Shown: positions 1-9,292, counted from the stretch's first letter. The stretch is 42,780 nt of DNA from Thermodesulfovibrio sp. (GCA_013824615.1 PNOC01000028.1:1-42780); one strand, 5' to 3'. The notes: generated by a model not told the origin, from the letters alone. A program made the numbers and translations.

Positions 1-590
1 TTCAATCTCACCGGGAGCCGGTCTTCGATTATCCATTGCCCCAGTCTGCGGGGTGAGAGGCTGCCGGAGACCGGGGAAAACAACAGGGCATGGCTGCCCC
101 CGAGTCCATAGCGCGCTATGACCTGTTTTGCCCAATCGTAATCCAGCCTGTCCCCGATCACAAACTTTATCTCATCTGCAGCTTTAAGGTGTCCGAGATT
201 TGAAAAATCATTCTGTTCCGCCATCCCGCTGCCGGGGGTCTTCAGATCAAGAATAATCACGATCCTGGGATCCAGATCCCCGATGCCAAGGGAGCCGTTC
301 GTCTCCAGCAGCACCTGATACCCGTTATCAAGCAGGCAGCAGGCCAGTTCCTGCACCCCCTGGCTCTGCAGCAGAGGTTCACCGCCGGTTATCTCGACGA
401 GGGGAAGGCCTGCCTTATGCACCTGCTCAACAACTGCATCAACAGTCATCTCCTGCCCCTCTTCAAAGGCATACTGCGTATCGCAATAGGAACATCTCAG
501 ATTGCATCCTGTCAGTCGGATAAACGTGCAGGGCTGGCCGGCATAGCTTGACTCGCCCTGTATGCTGGTAAACATTTCACAAACCCTCAT
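1..590 (-). CDS. queE: 7-carboxy-7-deazaguanine synthase (partial, C-terminus off the window)
   Basis: Radical SAM enzyme that converts 6-carboxy-tetrahydropterin to 7-carboxy-7-deazaguanine in the queuosine/preQ0 pathway. Read on the minus strand from the ATG at 590, the product opens MRVCEMFTSIQGE. It carries the CNLRCSYC motif (Cx3Cx2C, cluster-binding cysteines), then EITGGEPLLQ (the GGE SAM motif) and LLETNGS, and continues to the left edge without a stop, about 196 residues. The family is about 210-240 residues, so only a short C-terminal piece is missing. The ATG overlaps the upstream transporter's stop as ATGA, so it is the third gene of a glgB-transporter-queE unit and probably translationally coupled. 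No other queuosine gene is visible. The family call is secure. Confidence 0.93.
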   Translation of the reverse strand, partial: MRVCEMFTSIQGESSYAGQPCTFIRLTGCNLRCSYCDTQYAFEEGQEMTVDAVVEQVHKAGLPLVEITGGEPLLQSQGVQELACCLLDNGYQVLLETNGSLGIGDLDPRIVIILDLKTPGSGMAEQNDFSNLGHLKAADEIKFVIGDRLDYDWAKQVIARYGLGGSHALLFSPVSGSLSPRRLGQWIIEDRLPVRL

Positions 591-1429
591 AGTCCGGCCT
601 GCACCCTATCCTTTCCCCTAAGGGTCAGATACCCCGAAAAAATGATCAGGCTCCCTCCTGCCAGAGATTTCAATGCAGGCACTTCGGATAAAAACAGCAT
701 ACTGAAAATGATCGCCATCACCGGTTCGAGATACCCCAGAACTGCCGTCCTGTTAGCCGTGACAGTCTTCATTCCCCAATAATACAGCATCGGCGCTATC
801 GTTGAATGGACCACCCCCATAACCAGAAAACTCCAGGCTGCATGGACAGGAAATTCCCTGACAAACGGAGCGAGGAGGATCATAATGACCACATTCGGAA
901 CAAAGGACATCACCAGCGGGTGCTGCTGCTGTGTATAGACACGCGCCATGATAATGAGCACGGCGTAGGAACACCCCGACAAGAGACCGGCGATAATGCC
1001 GGCAGAATCACTGCTGCCGACAGAAAAACCTCCCAGCATAATAAACAGCCCGGCCGTCGACAGGGCAATTGCCAGGATGAGAGTTCGCGTGGCCTTTTCC
1101 TTCAGAAAATATGCAGCCAGAAAAGCCACAAGCACCGGGGCAATATAATGGGACAGTACTGCATTGGCTATGGTCGTATGCCTGAAGGCATAATAGAAGG
1201 CAAAGGTGTTCAGAAGATTGACGCACCCCAGCATAGCCGGATACCGGAGGGTCCGGATGTCAGGAACAAACTTTGACCAGCCGCCCGCCAGAAGGATTAT
1301 CCCCTGGAGAGCCGCAGCCACAGCAGAGGAGTAGAAGATAAGGTCTACTTCGGAAACATCTGCTATTCTGACGATGACGCCGAGCGAACTCCAAAGAAAA
1401 ATCGCCAGCAGAATGCTTAAAGACGACAT
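587..1429 (-). CDS. EamA/DMT-family transporter
   Basis: Ten-helix drug/metabolite transporter, 280 residues from the ATG at 1429 ([13 protein letters not shown]). It has two EamA halves: residues 1-135 with ATTIANAVLSHYIAPVLVAF-like helices, and 145-275 with YWGMKTVTANRTAVLGYLEP, a typical second-half signature. The open frame extends upstream to 1597, but that extension only re-reads the end of glgB in another frame and is not hydrophobic. The ATG at 1429 shares one base with the glgB stop (TAATG), favouring this start and coupled translation. The substrate cannot be told; relatives export amino acids, nucleosides or metabolites. Its end overlaps queE by 4 nt. Confidence 0.88.
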   Translation of the reverse strand: MSSLSILLAIFLWSSLGVIVRIADVSEVDLIFYSSAVAAALQGIILLAGGWSKFVPDIRTLRYPAMLGCVNLLNTFAFYYAFRHTTIANAVLSHYIAPVLVAFLAAYFLKEKATRTLILAIALSTAGLFIMLGGFSVGSSDSAGIIAGLLSGCSYAVLIIMARVYTQQQHPLVMSFVPNVVIMILLAPFVREFPVHAAWSFLVMGVVHSTIAPMLYYWGMKTVTANRTAVLGYLEPVMAIIFSMLFLSEVPALKSLAGGSLIIFSGYLTLRGKDRVQAGL

Positions 1430-3345
1430 TATCTGGAGGGTTTGAAGTAAAGGGCCGAAAGCGGCGGGATCGTCATGTTCAGAGAGAAAGGCCTGCCATG
1501 GCAGGGGACAGGGTCTGCCTGAAGGCCCCCGGCATTGCCAAGATCGCTGCCGCCGTACAGACGGGAATCGCTGTTTAAAATTTCCCTGTAAAAACACGGT
1601 TCGGGCACCCCGATACGATAGCCATAATGGGGCACAGGGGTAAAATTACAGACCACCACAATATGATCTCCCCGGTCTTTTGCATAACGAACATAGGATA
1701 TCAGGCTGTTGTCGGTATCATGAAAATCGATCCACTCAAACCCCTGATGCTGAAAATCGACTTCATGCATTGCAGCCTCTGATGCATAGAGCCGGTTGAG
1801 GTCACGACTGTAACGCTGGAGTCGCTGATGCGGAAGCTCCTGCAGGAGATGCCAGTCGAGGCTGCTGTTAAATTTCCACTCATGCCCCTGGCCGAATTCT
1901 CCTCCCATAAAAAGCAGCTTTTTGCCGGGATGGCTGAACATATAGCCGTAGAAGAGTCTGAGGTTTGCAAACTTCTGCCAGGCATCACCCGGCATCTTCT
2001 CCAGCATCGATCTCTTGCCATGGACCACCTCGTCGTGCGAGAGGACCAGCACAAAGTTCTCGGAAAAAGCATACAGAAGACTGAAGGTCAGGCTGCCGTG
2101 ATGAAACTTCCTGTAGACCGGGTCCAACGAGATGTAATCAAGCAGGTCATTCATCCAGCCCATATTCCATTTCAGGTCAAAACCGAGTCCTCCCAGGTAG
2201 ACCGGCTTGGTGACGCTCGGCCAGGACGTGGATTCTTCGGCAACCGTCAGAATACCGGGGAAGTAGCCATGCGTGACTTCATTGAACTTCTTTATGAAAT
2301 CAATCGCCTCAAGGTTCTCCCTGCCCCCGTGGATATTAGGAACCCATTCACCCTCTTTTCTGGAATAATCCAGATAGAGCATAGACGCCACCGCGTCCAC
2401 CCTCAAGCCGTCTATATGGTATTTATCCAGCCAGAAGAGCCCATTCGAAATCAGGAAATTTCTGACCTCGTTCCTGCCGTAGTTGAATACGAGCGTGCCC
2501 CATTCCCGGTGTTCCCCTTTGCGGGGGTCGGCATGCTCATACAGGCAGGTCCCGTCAAAAAAACCGAGTCCGTGGCCATCCTTCGGAAAATGCGCCGGGG
2601 CCCAGTCGAGAAGCACACCGATTCCGTTTTGATGGCACTGGTCAATAAAGAACATGAAATCTTCAGGTGTGCCGAATCTGCTCGTCGGTGCAAAATACCC
2701 GATCGTCTGATATCCCCAGGAGTCGTCCAGCGGATGTTCACAGACAGGCAGTAGTTCGATATGCGTATAGCCCATCTCCTTGACGTATTCAATCAGGGTA
2801 TCGGCAAGTTCACGGTAGGTAAGAAAACGGTTCTCCTCATCAGGTACGCGCATCCATGAACCGAGGTGCACTTCGTAAATCGACACCGGAGACTCAAACC
2901 AGTTTTGCTGCTGGCGCCTCTTTATCCAGGCACTGTCACGCCACCGGTACTGATCGAGATCATGGACCACCGAGGCACTCTTGGGACGGTACTCAAAACA
3001 GAAGCCATAGGGGTCCGCCTTGACGGCGTGATGGCGATGATACTTCGACGTGATATCGAATTTATAAACTTCCCCTTCAGCAAGACCCGGGATAAAAACC
3101 TCCCAGATGCCGGAGGATTCGATGAGGTGCATCGCGTCCCTGCGGTTGTCCCACTGGTTGAAGTCTCCGACAACGCTCACGAGTTTGGCATTCGGGGCCC
3201 AGACCGCAAAATGGACACCGCGGACGCCGTCCACTTCCAGCAGATGCGCACCGAGCTTGTCGTAGCTCATATGATGACTGCCCTCGCCGAGCAGGTGGAT
3301 ATCATAATCCGTCAGTATCCTGATATGCTCCCCGGTCTTCTTCAA
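1429..3345 (-). CDS. glgB: 1,4-alpha-glucan branching enzyme
   Basis: Glycogen branching enzyme (GH13), 638 residues. It cuts alpha-1,4 glucan and transfers the piece to form alpha-1,6 branches in the cytoplasm. An N-terminal CBM48 domain (about 40-125, [20 protein letters not shown]) precedes the catalytic barrel. The three acids are visible: D317 in [14 protein letters not shown]370 in [11 protein letters not shown] and D438 in [16 protein letters not shown]-terminal beta domain follows. The start is TTG at 3345: a TGA lies five codons upstream, no ATG is in frame, and GGAG sits 8 nt before the TTG. No other glycogen gene is in view. It heads the unit with the EamA transporter and queE. Confidence 0.97.
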   Translation of the reverse strand: MKKTGEHIRILTDYDIHLLGEGSHHMSYDKLGAHLLEVDGVRGVHFAVWAPNAKLVSVVGDFNQWDNRRDAMHLIESSGIWEVFIPGLAEGEVYKFDITSKYHRHHAVKADPYGFCFEYRPKSASVVHDLDQYRWRDSAWIKRRQQQNWFESPVSIYEVHLGSWMRVPDEENRFLTYRELADTLIEYVKEMGYTHIELLPVCEHPLDDSWGYQTIGYFAPTSRFGTPEDFMFFIDQCHQNGIGVLLDWAPAHFPKDGHGLGFFDGTCLYEHADPRKGEHREWGTLVFNYGRNEVRNFLISNGLFWLDKYHIDGLRVDAVASMLYLDYSRKEGEWVPNIHGGRENLEAIDFIKKFNEVTHGYFPGILTVAEESTSWPSVTKPVYLGGLGFDLKWNMGWMNDLLDYISLDPVYRKFHHGSLTFSLLYAFSENFVLVLSHDEVVHGKRSMLEKMPGDAWQKFANLRLFYGYMFSHPGKKLLFMGGEFGQGHEWKFNSSLDWHLLQELPHQRLQRYSRDLNRLYASEAAMHEVDFQHQGFEWIDFHDTDNSLISYVRYAKDRGDHIVVVCNFTPVPHYGYRIGVPEPCFYREILNSDSRLYGGSDLGNAGGLQADPVPCHGRPFSLNMTIPPLSALYFKPSR

Positions 3346-3422
3346 CCCATCTTCTCCATCTCAGATAACCTCATACCGGTATTGTACTATAATCCGAGTT
3401 TGTTTGTTATTAGATACCCTTC

Positions 3423-3594
3423 CGCAGAGGCAGACAGGAATACCGAAAAGACTCTGTCTGCAACTCCTTATAGCCCTTGCATGAAGCCAGCCAGCCTCTC
3501 TCTTATAAAGAAAGCACTTGACTGCGTTTACGTGATTAATAATAAGATCTTGTTGCATTACAGAGTCTTTGAGGTGTTTCTGTCCGCCTCTGCG
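3423..3594. repeat. MITE-like element with ~41-bp imperfect terminal inverted repeats
   Basis: The stretch between glgB and the MFS gene has matching ends. The left arm starts CGCAGAGGCAGACAGGAATA at 3423, and the right arm (about 3553-3594), read on the other strand, starts CGCAGAGGCGGACAGAAACA. Both continue through AAAGACTCTGT to TGCAA. Identity over about 41 bp is roughly 80% by eye, around a 90-bp AT-richer centre. A 65-codon minus-strand frame inside shows no recognisable protein. The transcript of either strand would fold into a long hairpin. No clear target-site duplication was found. It may also act as the end of the efflux operon or lie in the glgB leader. Confidence 0.6.
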
Positions 3595-3598
3595 AACC

Positions 3599-5155
3599 TC
3601 AGTGCATGCCCGCGGCAGAGGGATCTATCTTCCCCGCCCTCATCAGCAGCACCAGGGGCAGGATACAGATCATCAGGACACTCAGGAGATAAAAAGCGTC
3701 GTTAAAAGATATCATCGATGCCTGCTTCACCATCTGCCCATAGATCATGCCGAGTCCGCCCTGTGTGGCGGTTGCCGGGTCCATGCCCTTCAGTTGCAGC
3801 GCCTGAGAAGCGTTCTCCGCAGCCATCTGATAATTACGGTCGAAGGGCGTAAGATTATCAGTGAGTCTGACCCCATGGAACTGGGCACGCCGAGAGATAA
3901 TAGTCGTTACAAACGCCACCCCGAAACTGCCACCCAGGTTCCTGAGCAGATTATAAATGGCAGAGGCATTGCCCATTTCTTCCTTGCGGACACTCGACAT
4001 GGTCAGCGTCGTCAGCGGGATGAAGAGAAACCCCATCCCGATGCCCAGGACAATCCGGGGCCAGATAATCGTGTTAAAGTCTGCATGCAGATTGAACTGT
4101 GACATGAGGAATGTTGAGTACGCAGATACAACAATCCCGAAAATCAGCAGTCCTTTGGGATTGACCTTTGTCACGAGTCGCCCTGCGAGCGGCATTGCGA
4201 GCAGGGTTGCAACTCCCCCCGGTCCGAGCACCATGCCCGAAAGTGTCGAAGTATAGCCCATCAGCGTCTGGAGGTAGACCGGCAGCAGGACAATGCTTCC
4301 AAAGAGGTTGAAGAAGGCAAAAAACATCACGACCGTCCCGGTGCTGAACGAAATATTCCTGAAGGTCCTGAGATCAACAATCGGGTGCTCCACCACTGAT
4401 TCGACATAGACAAAAAGCAGCAGCGAGGCCACGGATATCACCGTCAGGGTTGTGATATATCCGGACGAAAACCAGTCCTCCATCTGTCCCTTGTCCAGCA
4501 CGATCTGGAGCGCCCCCAGGCCCACAGCCAGCAGCACCAGCCCCCAGTAGTCGATCTTCATGCTCATGCGCTTCATATACGAGGGGTCTTCGATAAAATA
4601 CAGGACCATGAGGACCGAAACTACTCCGATCGGGATGTTGATGAAAAAGATCCAGTGCCATGACCAGTTGTCCGTAATCCAGCCGCCGAGCAGCGGTCCG
4701 ATGATCGGGCCGAACATGATTCCGACCCCGAAGATCGCCATCGCCATGCCGTGCTGTTTCCGCGGAAATGTTTCCAGCAGAATCGACTGGGATATCGGTT
4801 GCAGTGCCCCTCCGCCGATGCCCTGGAGTATTCTGAACGCAACCAGACTCTGCAGGTTCCAGGAGATGCCGCAGAGAAAGGAGCTGAAGGTAAAGAGCAT
4901 AATCGAAAAAATGAGGTACCGTTTCCGGCCGAAGACCCGGCTGAGCCATCCGGTCATCGGGATGATGATCGCATTCGAAACGAGATACGACGTGATCGTC
5001 CAGGTTGACTCATCAATGCCGGCAGAGAGACTGCCCCGTATGCTGTCGAGAGCAACGTTTACAACCGATGTGTCGATGATCTCGATCAGTGTCGGCAGCA
5101 TGACGGTCAGGGCAATAATCCATTTGTTCAGACCCGCTGCGTCCCTGTCGTCCAT
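3599..5155 (-). CDS. EmrB/QacA-family (DHA2) MFS multidrug transporter
   Basis: Inner-membrane proton-driven drug exporter of the 14-helix DHA2 family, 518 residues. Signatures include IEIIDTSVVNVAL in helix 1, a motif-A loop (GWLSRVFGRKRY) and the motif-C helix FGPIIGPLLGGWI. EmrB-type pumps work with an EmrA membrane-fusion protein and a TolC channel, and both are encoded just upstream in this operon. ATG at 5155 is chosen over the TTG one codon earlier because it shares one base with the preceding gene's stop (TGATG). A FAD-dependent dehydrogenase separates it from its EmrA partner, which is unusual. It is the last gene of the operon and ends against the MITE-like element. The substrate is unknown. 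Confidence 0.93.
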   Translation of the reverse strand: MDDRDAAGLNKWIIALTVMLPTLIEIIDTSVVNVALDSIRGSLSAGIDESTWTITSYLVSNAIIIPMTGWLSRVFGRKRYLIFSIMLFTFSSFLCGISWNLQSLVAFRILQGIGGGALQPISQSILLETFPRKQHGMAMAIFGVGIMFGPIIGPLLGGWITDNWSWHWIFFINIPIGVVSVLMVLYFIEDPSYMKRMSMKIDYWGLVLLAVGLGALQIVLDKGQMEDWFSSGYITTLTVISVASLLLFVYVESVVEHPIVDLRTFRNISFSTGTVVMFFAFFNLFGSIVLLPVYLQTLMGYTSTLSGMVLGPGGVATLLAMPLAGRLVTKVNPKGLLIFGIVVSAYSTFLMSQFNLHADFNTIIWPRIVLGIGMGFLFIPLTTLTMSSVRKEEMGNASAIYNLLRNLGGSFGVAFVTTIISRRAQFHGVRLTDNLTPFDRNYQMAAENASQALQLKGMDPATATQGGLGMIYGQMVKQASMISFNDAFYLLSVLMICILPLVLLMRAGKIDPSAAGMH

Positions 5156-6693
5156 CAATGCTTGCTCTCTATAATATGCATAGCGGCCTTTACGCCGTCT
5201 GCTGCGCTGGATATTATACCTCCGGCGCAGCCGCTGCCTTCTCCGACGATATAAAGATTTTCAAAGTCAACACAACAGCCGCTCTTTTCCCTCAGAGCCT
5301 GAATCGGGGAAGAAGTCTTGCTCTCCAGCCCCATAATAATGCCTGTTTCAAAGCCCCGTATCTTTCTGCTGAAATCCATCAGTCCTTCCCTGATCGCACT
5401 GCTTATTTCAGCAGGCAGCAGGTCACACAAAGCAGCCGGCTTCAAGCCCAGGGGATAACTTGTTTCAACAGTTTGCGAGGTCACTTTCATTCCTATAAAA
5501 TCCCGGATACTCGAAAACGGCGCCAAGAAGCCGTCTGAATATCGGTAAAAACTCTCTTCCAGGGCTTCCAGCCAGGCAAGCGCCTCCAGCGGGGTCGATT
5601 CCCTGCCGATAAGTCTGTCCGGATGGACGCCGGCCACACAGGCCGCATTTGCGAATTGTCCATTTCTCTGGAACCGGCTCATGCCGTTGACTATGTTTAA
5701 ATTTTCATAGGCTGCTGCGGGGACGACAATGCCGCCCGGGCACATGCAAAAAGTGTACACAGGCAGAATCCCGTCTCCTGTTGAGGTAAGGCGGTATTCT
5801 GCAGCCTTTACGCCGGGCAGGCTTTCCCGGCCCCACTGGGCCTTGTTTATAATCTCCTGCGGGTGCTCCACTCTGCTGCCCAGGGCAAAGTTCTTTGTGC
5901 GGAACTGAACGCCCCTCCTGATCAACATCCGGTAGGTCTCATAGGCTGAATGACCGGGTGCGATGATAAAATAATCAGCTTCAAGTACGCCTGCTGTCGT
6001 GACAGCCTCCAGCACCTTTGCGTCCTTAATTTTCAGATCTTCCAGCAGCGTCTCGAAAAGCACGGTCCCCCCGATACCCAGAAACTCCTCTCTCAGATTG
6101 AGAACTATCTGCCTGAGTCTGTCACTTCCAAGGTGAGGGTGTGCCATAAACCCGATTTCTTCCGGTGCACCGGCCTGGATATAACTGGAGAGAATAAACT
6201 GTCTTTCTTTTGATATGTGCTTGCTTCTCGACGTGAGTTTCCCATCAGAAAATGTACCTGCCCCGCCCTCGCCAAAGGCATAATTGCAGACAGGATTAAA
6301 CACCCCAGTCCTCTCAAACTCCCTGATCCCCTCGGCCCTTTTATGGACCTCCGCACCCCTCTCGATAAGCGTGGTCTGAATGCCCGCCTTCTGCAGGACA
6401 AAAGCTGAAAAGAACCCTGCAGGCCCGCTGCCGACCACAATTGCTTTCTCTGCTGTTTGGTGCTGAGGAATAGTCAGGGAAGGAGATATGTCAGGCTCGC
6501 CACCTTCAATTTCACTGGACAGGACTGAGACCCGCAGCAGCCAATGGATGTTCTCTTTCTTCCTGGCATCAAGACTTTTGTTGGCTATTTCATAGGTGAA
6601 TTCTTTTATCCGGAGTTCTTTTTCGACAGCTTTTCTCAGCTCGTCCTCCTGATACTCAGTAGGCAGCTTCAACGATATTTCTTTGTAGCCCAT
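5155..6693 (-). CDS. FAD-dependent dehydrogenase (COG2509-type)
   Basis: Putative NAD(P)/FAD-dependent oxidoreductase of 512 residues, similar to uncharacterised COG2509 proteins. It has an N-terminal domain of about 85 residues, then the dinucleotide-binding motif VVGSGPAGFFSAFVLQKAG (about 86-104) followed by LIERG, the acidic end of the second strand. The GEGGAGTFSDGKLTSR segment is characteristic of this group. A C-terminal FAD motif, LYIVGEGSGCAGGIISSAAD, completes the fold. No reaction is known. It lies 20 nt after the EmrA-like adaptor and overlaps the MFS gene start by one base, so it is co-transcribed with the efflux genes. It could modify an exported compound; that is inference from position only. 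Confidence 0.85.
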   Translation of the reverse strand: MGYKEISLKLPTEYQEDELRKAVEKELRIKEFTYEIANKSLDARKKENIHWLLRVSVLSSEIEGGEPDISPSLTIPQHQTAEKAIVVGSGPAGFFSAFVLQKAGIQTTLIERGAEVHKRAEGIREFERTGVFNPVCNYAFGEGGAGTFSDGKLTSRSKHISKERQFILSSYIQAGAPEEIGFMAHPHLGSDRLRQIVLNLREEFLGIGGTVLFETLLEDLKIKDAKVLEAVTTAGVLEADYFIIAPGHSAYETYRMLIRRGVQFRTKNFALGSRVEHPQEIINKAQWGRESLPGVKAAEYRLTSTGDGILPVYTFCMCPGGIVVPAAAYENLNIVNGMSRFQRNGQFANAACVAGVHPDRLIGRESTPLEALAWLEALEESFYRYSDGFLAPFSSIRDFIGMKVTSQTVETSYPLGLKPAALCDLLPAEISSAIREGLMDFSRKIRGFETGIIMGLESKTSSPIQALREKSGCCVDFENLYIVGEGSGCAGGIISSAADGVKAAMHIIESKH

Positions 6694-6713
6694 AGTAATC
6701 AGTTGATGGTCTG

Positions 6714-7850
6714 CTACTCGATAATGATTGTCGGTTCGACCGACATCCCTACCCTGAGGACCTCTTTCCTGCTTGCATCCTTGTCAATGACAATCCGCAC
6801 CGGTATTCGCTGGACGACCTTCACAAAATTGCCGGTTGCGTTTTCTGCCGGAAAAAGAGAAAATGCCGAACCGGTACCTGCCATGATGCTCTCGACCTTT
6901 CCTTTTGCGACCACACCCGGGTACATGTCCACCCGGATATCAACGCTCTGGCCGGGCTTAACTTTCCGGAGTTGCGTCTCCTTGAAATTTGCCGTGATCC
7001 AGATATCGTCCAGCGGGACTATAGCCATAAGCGGCTGGCCAGGCTGCACCTGGTTACCTGCCTCCACCGATTTTTTGGTGACATAGCCGTCAGACGGAGA
7101 TAGAATCTTTGTATAGCCCTTCTGGAGTTCAGCTGCCTGGGCACCTGCCTCCCGCTGTTTGATGACGTCAGCCTGCGACTTCAGGAAGGCCTCAGCCTGA
7201 TAAATCACCGCCTGCTGGGTCTCAAGTGCCGACTCCGCCTGTCTGACCTGATCACGGGCAGCCTTCACCTGGGCAGCAGTGACATCAAAGGCAGTCCTGG
7301 TCTTCTCGAACCGCTCCCTGGAGATTACCTCTTTATCGGCAAGATTCTGGGCGCGTTTGAGGTCCATCTCGGCCTGTACCATCAGAGCCTCCTGCAGATC
7401 AAGACCTGCCCGGGCTGCCTGAAGCCGGTGTCCCAGTTCAGACTGCTGTTTTTTTGCAACCTCCACTCTTGCAGCACCCTCTGAAAGGCGTGACCGGTCG
7501 GCACTGAGACTGGACGAAGCCTCGTTGAGCCGGGCACCATAGTCAGCATCATCAATCTCCAATAAAACCTCTCCCTGCCTGACCAGTTGGTTTATGCCGA
7601 CAGGGACCGACCTGACCGTGCCGGGTATCTTCGAGGCAACCGTATGAATCCGCCCCTCAATAAAAGCATCATCAGTCGAGATATGGTTCGCCTTGTATCT
7701 GAGATAGAAAAAAACAGAGACAGCAGCTATTACGACGATAACAGCAAGTGTGGTTAAGGCGATTGTCCTTTTCCTGCCGTTGCTGCTATTAGTTCCGCCC
7801 TCTGCCACACCGCTTCCGCGGACCGCTTCTGCAACCACAGAATCATCCAT
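6714..7850 (-). CDS. EmrA-like HlyD-family membrane fusion protein
   Basis: Periplasmic adaptor of 378 residues that should bridge the EmrB-like pump to TolC. It has a short cytoplasmic N-terminus, one membrane helix (about residues 29-49, IALTTLAVIVVIAAVSVFFYL), a biotinyl-lipoyl half motif (HISTDDAFIEGRIHTVASKI), a long coiled-coil hairpin (about 95-220, repeated Ala/Gln/Glu), a second lipoyl half (ILSPSDGYVTKKSVEAGNQV) and a beta-barrel (ITANFKETQLRKVKPGQ). The NFKETQL segment is typical of EmrA. ATG at 7850 follows the TolC-like stop by one base (TAGTATG). Membership of the EmrA group is clear; the cargo is unknown. Confidence 0.92.
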   Translation of the reverse strand: MDDSVVAEAVRGSGVAEGGTNSSNGRKRTIALTTLAVIVVIAAVSVFFYLRYKANHISTDDAFIEGRIHTVASKIPGTVRSVPVGINQLVRQGEVLLEIDDADYGARLNEASSSLSADRSRLSEGAARVEVAKKQQSELGHRLQAARAGLDLQEALMVQAEMDLKRAQNLADKEVISRERFEKTRTAFDVTAAQVKAARDQVRQAESALETQQAVIYQAEAFLKSQADVIKQREAGAQAAELQKGYTKILSPSDGYVTKKSVEAGNQVQPGQPLMAIVPLDDIWITANFKETQLRKVKPGQSVDIRVDMYPGVVAKGKVESIMAGTGSAFSLFPAENATGNFVKVVQRIPVRIVIDKDASRKEVLRVGMSVEPTIIIE

Positions 7851-7851
7851 A

Positions 7852-9267
7852 CTATTGATATACCTCCGTCAGATCTCTGCCCAAAGCATACAGCACTGCT
7901 GCCTCAGCCTTTTTTGCATCGTAGAGCGCCTTATAGTGATTCGTCTCGGCAACCGTCAGCAGTGTCACAGCATCGAGGACCTCAGTAGCCGTACCGACGC
8001 CTTCTTCGTAGCGAGAGCGATTTATTCTCAGGTTTTCTTCTGACTGCAGGACAGCATCCTTTGTCACCAGGAGTCTCTCCCTGGCGGTGGCGGCATCGAG
8101 GATATAGCGTGTCACTTCAAGTCTGATGTCCTCAATGACCTTTTCCTTCTGCTCCCGAAGTCTGGAGCGCTGGGCCTCAATCTTCTGCAGTTCGGCCCTG
8201 GTACTGCCGCCGCTGTAAAGATTTATCCCCATGCCAAGAATAACAGACCAGTTACCCTCGTGGACCTGGTAGCGGTTTTCAGTGAAATCATACCCTCCCC
8301 TGACTATGAACCTGGGGTAATAATCCGCTCTCCTCGCAGCTTCATCAAGGTCAAGCGACTTCATGGTTTCAGCAACAATCTTCAGTTCCGGCCTCTGCCC
8401 TGCAGCTGTCTCCCAGGCCTGCTCCAGGGTCATAGCAGTTACGGAAACAGTCCCGAAGTCAACATCAACAGCATTGATTTCTGTGTAGAGCGGCCGCACG
8501 AGGATGTTATTGAGGCGGGAGACATTCAGCTGTCTGCTGTTTATCGCACTGATGCGACGTGACTGTGCATCAGAGAGTCTTACCTCGGCCTGCAGCAGGT
8601 CATTTCTGGTGATTGATCCCTCTTCCAGGAGCGCCCGGGTATTATGCATGTGTGCGGTCAGCCTCTCGACCTCCCTGTCCGCAACCGCAAGCATCTTCTG
8701 CGATTCAAGCAGATCAAAAAAAATCAGGGCAAATTCAATAGCCACAAAATTCCTGACCCGCAGGGTATCGAGTTTTTTCGTGTTGGCACGCATCCTGCCG
8801 GCCGCATACCGTGAAGCGTTCCCCTCAAAATCATAGAGCGTATGCTGTATGCTCAGGCTGTATTCGAGAAAATCCCGCTGGGAGAGAGGCACGGTATTAG
8901 ATCCAAATATTGCCGCCGGCTGATCTGCAAGCGCAGTCCCCCGAAAAGACGCATTGACTGCAGGCAGCAGACGGGCATGGTCCACTGCGGCATCAGCTTG
9001 AGCAGTACGCTCTTCGTACACCGCAATTTTTATCTGCCTGCTTTTTTCGACCGCCAGCTTCAAGCCTTCGGCCAGTTTCAGTTCAGTGGCCAGGGAAACA
9101 CCCGTAACCGCAAGAAAAGAAATCGCTCCCACAAAAAATAAACTTATATATCGCACGACTCGACTGTAATTAGAAAATCTCCCCTCACCCCTCTTTGCCA
9201 AAGAGGGGATCATTCCTCCCTTTGGCAAAGGGAGGTCAAGGAGGGATTTTCTTATAGTCATGTTCAT
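7852..9267 (-). CDS. TolC-family outer-membrane efflux protein
   Basis: Outer-membrane channel of the TolC/OEP family. Two repeats of long helices are evident, for example LKLAEGLKLAVEKSRQIKIA near the start and LEQAWETAAGQRPELKIVAE mid-protein, with short strand segments (YSLSIQHTLYDF, WSVILGMGINLYSGG). The ATG at 9267 gives 471 residues, but residues 6-32 are encoded by a palindromic repeat (9174-9250). A conventional signal peptide (RYISLFFVGAISFLAVTGV, then SLA) lies behind it. GTG at 9156 would start directly at this signal and is a serious alternative, giving 434 residues. The gene sits between an ABC pump and an MFS pump and is probably used by both. Confidence 0.92.
   Translation of the reverse strand: MNMTIRKSLLDLPLPKGGMIPSLAKRGEGRFSNYSRVVRYISLFFVGAISFLAVTGVSLATELKLAEGLKLAVEKSRQIKIAVYEERTAQADAAVDHARLLPAVNASFRGTALADQPAAIFGSNTVPLSQRDFLEYSLSIQHTLYDFEGNASRYAAGRMRANTKKLDTLRVRNFVAIEFALIFFDLLESQKMLAVADREVERLTAHMHNTRALLEEGSITRNDLLQAEVRLSDAQSRRISAINSRQLNVSRLNNILVRPLYTEINAVDVDFGTVSVTAMTLEQAWETAAGQRPELKIVAETMKSLDLDEAARRADYYPRFIVRGGYDFTENRYQVHEGNWSVILGMGINLYSGGSTRAELQKIEAQRSRLREQKEKVIEDIRLEVTRYILDAATARERLLVTKDAVLQSEENLRINRSRYEEGVGTATEVLDAVTLLTVAETNHYKALYDAKKAEAAVLYALGRDLTEVYQ
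9174..9250. repeat. Palindromic repeat element in the TolC N-terminal coding region
   Basis: This 77-bp stretch is an imperfect inverted repeat. The ends read AAAATCTCCCCTCACCCCTC and, on the other strand, AAAATCCCTCCTTGACCTCC, each followed by TTTGCCAAAG. Short nested palindromes (CTCTTTGCCAAAGAG and CCCTTTGGCAAAGGG) form the inner stems. Such TTTGCCAAAG palindromes are a familiar scattered intergenic repeat type in many bacterial genomes. Here it lies in frame inside the open reading frame of the TolC-like gene, ahead of the true signal sequence, or in its 5' leader if translation starts at 9156. Confidence 0.8.
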
Positions 9268-9292
9268 ACTATTTTAAGACTCATCAGTCAAT

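Noticed and set aside
1430-1597. N-terminal extension of the EamA transporter
   Set aside because: Re-reads the glgB 3' end in another frame; the ATG at 1429 matches the family start and overlaps the glgB stop.
1828-2754. 308-codon plus-strand open frame
   Set aside because: Antisense shadow of glgB, whose minus-strand product has all catalytic motifs; the plus product resembles nothing.
3361-3558. 65-codon minus-strand frame in the glgB upstream gap
   Set aside because: Mostly inside the inverted-repeat element, no ribosome site, no family resemblance.
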